A DNA stretch of 64,000 bases from NCBI GenBank assembly GCA_963775085.1, contig CAVZHO010000010.1, positions 1 through 64,000 on the forward strand, given 5' to 3'. The notes beneath the pieces were generated by a model. That model saw only the letters and a program-made list of their open reading frames with translations, made no database searches and was not told where the DNA came from. Below, piece after piece: positions 60,553-64,000 of the stretch. The DNA is from JAAFIP01 sp963775085 (lineage in GTDB: Bacteria; Pseudomonadota; Gammaproteobacteria; Burkholderiales; Burkholderiaceae_C). The position numbers and the translations under genes are program-made. The first letter of the stretch is position 1. Each line of letters opens with the position of its first letter.

Positions 60553-61368
60553 ATGTCCACCACCGTTTACCCACTCACCGGCCTGCACTGCAACGCCTGC
60601 GTAGGCCGCGTCACCAAGGCCCTTGCGCCCTGGGCCGATGATGTCAGCGTGAGCCTGGCGCCCATGCAGGCCAGCCTGACCAACCCGCGCGCCAACCTGG
60701 CGCAGCTACAGGCGGCGGTAGCCCAGGCCGGCGCCTACGTTTTGATGCCAAATCAGGCTACAGCCCAACAAAATATGGCGCAAGCAGCTACTGAAAACAT
60801 AGCAAGTGAAGGCAACCCAAGCTGGCTGGCCACGTACTACCCGCTGCTGCTCATCCTGGCTTTTATCCTGGGGGCAAGCCTGCTGGTGCAAGTAGGCCTG
60901 CACGCCGTCGCCATGGGCGAGCCGATGGGGCTGGGCATGCACGTCATGATGGGCTTGCACACCGTGACAGCGGGCGAGACCATGCGCTACTTTATGGCGG
61001 GTTTCTTTTTGGTGTTTTCGTTTTTCAAGCTGCTGGACATCCGCGCCTTTGCCAACGCCTACGCGGGCTACGACCTGCTGGCCGCGCGCTGGCAGGGCTG
61101 GGGTTTCGTGTATCCGTTCGTCGAGCTGGCACTGGGCATGGCGTATCTGGCGAACATCAACCCCGTATTTACCAACTGGGCTACTGTCATCGTTATGGGC
61201 TTTTCTGCCATTGGCGTGATTCGCGCGGTAGCCAGCAAAACCAAAATCCAATGCGCCTGCCTGGGCACGGTGTTCAAGCTGCCCATGAGTACCGTCACCA
61301 TCGTCGAAGACGTGGGCATGGTGCTGATGGCCGCTGCAATGCTGGCCACACAGTCAACAGGGTTGTAG
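60553..61368 (+). CDS. HMA-domain / MauE-DoxX-type membrane fusion protein
   Basis: 271 aa. HMA metal-binding domain with LHCNAC (Cys13, Cys16) at 1-65, then a linker made by R1 copy 16, then four helices of the MauE type (LLLILAFILGASLLVQVGL, YFMAGFFLVFSFFKLLDIRA, VELALGMAYLANIN, and the end with CACLGTVFKLPMSTVTIVED). The Cys pair in CACLG is typical of MauE-like proteins that handle thiols or metals. It heads a copper-type cluster, so copper binding is likely. Confidence 0.88.
   Translation: MSTTVYPLTGLHCNACVGRVTKALAPWADDVSVSLAPMQASLTNPRANLAQLQAAVAQAGAYVLMPNQATAQQNMAQAATENIASEGNPSWLATYYPLLLILAFILGASLLVQVGLHAVAMGEPMGLGMHVMMGLHTVTAGETMRYFMAGFFLVFSFFKLLDIRAFANAYAGYDLLAARWQGWGFVYPFVELALGMAYLANINPVFTNWATVIVMGFSAIGVIRAVASKTKIQCACLGTVFKLPMSTVTIVEDVGMVLMAAAMLATQSTGL
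60740..60815 (-). repeat. R1 palindromic repeat, copy 16 (inside the HMA-MauE gene)
   Basis: Minus strand: GCTATGTTTTCAGTAGCTGC, TTGCGCCATATTTTG, TTGGGCTGTAGCCTGATTT. Antisense to the gene but read in frame as the linker. Confidence 0.85.
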
Positions 61369-61404
61369 CGGGAACCAATGCGCGTCTGCGGTATCATAAA
61401 AACC

Positions 61405-61824
61405 ATGCGTCGCTTTCTGGTTATCTTTATGCTCTTCTTGCTGCCCCTGCGCGGCTTGGTGGGCGATGCCATGGCCTACAGCATGCTGCCAGCGGGCATG
61501 CCCGTGCATAACCAAGTCACGCAAAATGCTATTGATTCAGTAGCTATAAATGACCTAACGACAGGGACTAGCAGTACTATTGCGCATCAAAACTCGGCTC
61601 CAGGCAGCGCCAAGCAGCCTTGCCACATGGATATGGCTGCTGCCGATGACACCGACGCTGCCCAAAGCCAGTGCACTACCTGCCAAGCCTGCCATCTAAG
61701 TACCGCTACCCCTTTGCAATGGCCCTGTGGTATTTTGCAAAACCTCGCCGCCCTGCCTACGCAGCGCGTGGCGCATTGGACCAGCGCAGAAGCGCGCTTG
61801 CTCGCCAAAACTCCCATTCTTTGA
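61405..61824 (+). CDS. DUF2946-like secreted protein
   Basis: 139 aa from ATG 61405. Signal peptide (FLVIFMLFLLPLRGLVGDAMA). Mature region with CHMDMAAADD and CTTCQACHLS: Cys/His/Met-rich, suited to bind copper. R1 copy 17 is read in frame (NAIDSVAINDLTTGTSST). It has the place and look of the DUF2946 proteins found in copper operons. Confidence 0.78.
   Translation: MRRFLVIFMLFLLPLRGLVGDAMAYSMLPAGMPVHNQVTQNAIDSVAINDLTTGTSSTIAHQNSAPGSAKQPCHMDMAAADDTDAAQSQCTTCQACHLSTATPLQWPCGILQNLAALPTQRVAHWTSAEARLLAKTPIL
61525..61590 (+). repeat. R1 palindromic repeat, copy 17 (inside the DUF2946-like gene)
   Basis: GCTATTGATTCAGTAGCTA, TAAATGACCTAACGAC, AGGGACTAGCAGTACTATT. In frame, sense. Confidence 0.8.
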
Positions 61825-61948
61825 GTTGTCACGCCCGTAGTGCGTCTGCCGCCATCCCGGCTGGTGGGCGAACGCCACTGCGCTTGACCACGCGCTGCAT
61901 ACGCATACTGCCTCTACGCTCGCCATCGTCCTTATAAGGAAAACTCAC

Positions 61949-62326
61949 ATGTCAGTACCCGCTCAACCGCTCTGCCAACTTCGCCGCGCCGCTGCTCTCG
62001 CCAGCCTGGCCCTCACCTGCGCTATGGCATCCAGCGCTGAATTCGCAGCGAACCCAGATGCCAAGGTGCCCGCCGTAGCCTACCGCTCCGTCTTCAAAGA
62101 AACCAGCTTGGGCGTGGAAAAAGGCAGCGACGATTGGCGCAAGGCCAATGACGCGGTAGGCAAGTACACCCGCGGACATATCGACATCTTGAAGCAGGAA
62201 GAGCAGGACAGCGCCAAAGCGATGCCAGGCGAGATGGAAAAGCCCGCCCCAGCGCGGCCGTCAGGTGCCCCAGAGCCCAAGCCAGGCGCTTCAAAACCTA
62301 TAGCTGCTCCCGCACATAAACATTAG
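61949..62326 (+). CDS. Hypothetical secreted protein of the copper cluster
   Basis: 125 aa with a signal peptide (LASLALTCAMASSA). The mature part has AYRSVFKETSLGVEKGSDDW, then WRKANDAVGKYTRGHIDILK and a Pro/Ala-rich tail ending HKH. I have seen such small proteins just before TolC-like genes in copper operons; function unknown. 8 bp before the TolC-like gene. Confidence 0.75.
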   Translation: MSVPAQPLCQLRRAAALASLALTCAMASSAEFAANPDAKVPAVAYRSVFKETSLGVEKGSDDWRKANDAVGKYTRGHIDILKQEEQDSAKAMPGEMEKPAPARPSGAPEPKPGASKPIAAPAHKH

Positions 62327-62334
62327 GCTACAGC

Positions 62335-63753
62335 ATGAAATCATTGCATACCCTCACCTTGATAGCGGTCGCCATCGCGCTGGCAGGCTGCGCCACGCTG
62401 TCGCCGGATGGCAATGCCACCGACCTGCACGCACTGACAGCGGGTAAGACTGCGGGCGTGGCTGCGCAGGTCGCCATGGCCGACAGTGCGGCCACGCGCG
62501 CTGCCGTCGCCCAGTTGCTGGCAGCGCCCGTGACGGCAGAGTCTGCCGTGCGCATCGCGTTGCTCAACAACCCCGGCCTGCACGCCTCGATGGCCACGCT
62601 GGGCATCAGCGACGCAGACCGCGTGCAGGCAGGCAGTTTGCCGAATCCGCACCTGAGCCTGGGCCGTTTTGTAGCGGGCGATGCCTTGGAGATTGAGCGC
62701 GCATTGCGCTTTAGCGTCATCGGCCTGCTGTCCTTGCCCTGGCGTGCCAAGTGGCAAGGCCAGCAGCATGAACTGGCCAAACTGCAAGCGGCCCAAGAAG
62801 TGATCAAGCTGGCGGCCGACACCCGCAGGGCCTGGATCAACGCGGTGGCGGCGCAGCAGACCGCGCAGTACATGCAAGATGCAAAATTAGCCGCCGAGGC
62901 GGGCGGCGAGCTGGCCCGGCGCATGGCCCGCGTGGGCAACTGGAGCCGGCTGGACCAGGCGCGCGAGCAGGTGTTTTTGGCCGATGCCACCACGCAACTC
63001 GCCCGCGCGCAACAAAGCGCCTTTGCCGAACGCGAAAAGCTGATTCGCCTGCTGGGCCTGTGGGGCCCGCAAACCGAATTCAAGCTGGTAGAGCGCCTGC
63101 CCGACCTGCCCAAGGCGCCGCAAGCGATCGAGAACATTGAAGAACGCGCGCTGCGGGAGCGGCTGGACGTGCGCTCGGCCATGACCGAGTCGGGCTATGT
63201 GGCCAACTCGCTGGGCCTGGTCAAGGCCAGCGGTTTTATCAATGCGCTGGATGCCACCTACCGCCGCAACACGCATTTTGACAACGCCGCCGGTACCAAA
63301 GACACCACCAGAGGCTGGGAGCTGGAATTGCCCATCCCCATCTTTGACTGGGGCCATGCCAGCAACGCGCGAGCCCAGGGCGTGTACATGCAGTCGGTAG
63401 CGCGCGTGCGGCAAGTCGCCGTCAACGCCCGCAGCGAGGCGCGCGAGGCCTACCACGGCTACCGCACCGCCTATGACGTGGCGGTGCACTACCGTGACGA
63501 GGTGGTGCCGTTGCGCCAGTTCATCCAAAGCGAGGTGCTGCTGCGCTACAACGGCATGCTGCTCAGTGTGTTTGACCTGCTGGGCGACATGCGCGCGCAG
63601 ATCATGGCTGTCAACAGCGCCATCGAGGCGCAGCGCGATTTTTGGTTGCTTGATGCCGACCTGCAAACCACGCTCACCGGCACCTCCGTCGGCGCGCTCT
63701 CCGGCATGAAGGCCAGCGCGGGCGGCGCCAGCGAAGCGAAAGCGGGGCACTAA
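62335..63753 (+). CDS. TolC-family outer-membrane efflux lipoprotein
   Basis: 472 aa. Lipobox LAGC, then two helical hairpin repeats of the OEP family (AVRIALLNNPGLHASMATLG, SLGRFVAGDALEIERALRFS, ELPIPIFDWGHASNARAQGV). It would form the outer-membrane channel for a metal or multidrug pump. It directly precedes a multicopper oxidase, so a copper role is likely; no inner-membrane pump gene is in view. Confidence 0.9.
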   Translation: MKSLHTLTLIAVAIALAGCATLSPDGNATDLHALTAGKTAGVAAQVAMADSAATRAAVAQLLAAPVTAESAVRIALLNNPGLHASMATLGISDADRVQAGSLPNPHLSLGRFVAGDALEIERALRFSVIGLLSLPWRAKWQGQQHELAKLQAAQEVIKLAADTRRAWINAVAAQQTAQYMQDAKLAAEAGGELARRMARVGNWSRLDQAREQVFLADATTQLARAQQSAFAEREKLIRLLGLWGPQTEFKLVERLPDLPKAPQAIENIEERALRERLDVRSAMTESGYVANSLGLVKASGFINALDATYRRNTHFDNAAGTKDTTRGWELELPIPIFDWGHASNARAQGVYMQSVARVRQVAVNARSEAREAYHGYRTAYDVAVHYRDEVVPLRQFIQSEVLLRYNGMLLSVFDLLGDMRAQIMAVNSAIEAQRDFWLLDADLQTTLTGTSVGALSGMKASAGGASEAKAGH

Positions 63754-63806
63754 CACCATGACCACGCAGACCCCCACCCCATACTCCCCACAGCACACAA
63801 CCCGCT

Positions 63807-64000
63807 ATGAACCGACGCAACTTTTTCAATGGTGCGGCCCTCACCGCCGTGGCCGCCGCCAGCGTGAGCAAGGTGGCCATGGCCGCCCTGCCCGAGCCGG
63901 TCACCATGACCAAGCCGGACACCGCGCCCCCACTGCTACCCCCCAACGGCCAGCCCTACAACCCGGTCGTCACGCTCAACGGCTGGACGCTGCCCTGGCG
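63807..64000 (+). CDS. Multicopper oxidase, 5' end only
   Basis: 64 codons before the window ends. Tat-type signal NRRNFFNGAALTAVAAASV, then YNPVVTLNGWTLPWR, the start of a CopA-like multicopper oxidase domain 1. Copper ligands lie beyond the window. With the upstream genes it suggests periplasmic Cu(I) oxidation. Confidence 0.8.
   Translation, partial: MNRRNFFNGAALTAVAAASVSKVAMAALPEPVTMTKPDTAPPLLPPNGQPYNPVVTLNGWTLPW

Overview
The window looks like chromosomal DNA of a betaproteobacterium of the order Burkholderiales, most likely Comamonadaceae (Rhodoferax/Polaromonas-like). The grounds are high coding G+C, the conserved folC-dedD-cvpA-purF...metZ block, the family-level look of the proteins, and a short palindromic repeat (called R1 here) that I associate from memory with Comamonadaceae genomes. 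No taxonomic search was possible.

Layout. 0.1-6.2 kb: DNA alkylation repair (Ada/AlkA fusion, Ogt), a frameshifted EamA transporter, a frameshifted S41 protease lipoprotein, a small lipoprotein and a formate/nitrite channel. 6.3-12.3 kb: a genomic island next to tRNA-Asp with a P4-type integrase, small HTH proteins and two toxin-antitoxin pairs (phd-yoeB, vapBC). 12.26-22.1 kb: tRNA-Asp/Glu/Ala, gltX, metZ, and purF-cvpA-dedD-folC; a RelE/ParE toxin-antitoxin pair and AT-rich genes are wedged between purF and metZ. 22.2-40 kb: mixed housekeeping and redox genes (hydrolases, YffB, orphan histidine kinase, ppnP, argG, guaC, HipA-like YjjJ, EgtB homologue, PhyH oxygenase, SAF dehydrogenase, tRNA-Ala(CGC), di- and triheme cytochromes). 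40-52 kb: a redox cluster made of a 1261-aa repeat-bearing diheme cytochrome with a JDVT-CTERM-like tail, a CPBP glutamic protease, TlpA, DUF4266, DUF3570 and ApbE, then DUF6502/DUF5666 proteins and dsbD. 52-57.5 kb: frameshifted acyl-CoA ligase and a polar amino-acid ABC transporter. 57.5-59.5 kb: two orphan genes bracketed by an inverted pair of an unusual structured element (R3). 59.5-64 kb: glycerophosphodiesterase and the start of a probable copper-handling operon (HMA-MauE, DUF2946-like, TolC-like, multicopper oxidase cut by the window end).

Most notable. (1) R3 at 57581-57777 and 59211-59399: two copies in opposite orientation with conserved loops, while at least three stems differ in sequence but keep pairing, as expected of selection on a folded structure. 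(2) The cytochrome/TlpA/DUF4266/DUF3570/ApbE operon with its adjacent dedicated-looking protease. One palindrome, TGGGAAA-N-TTTCCCA, lies upstream of both that operon and dsbD, suggesting one redox regulon. (3) About 17 copies of R1, seven or eight of them inside reading frames without breaking them. (4) Four genes with single-base frameshifts, two at or next to homopolymers, which may be sequencing errors or real decay.
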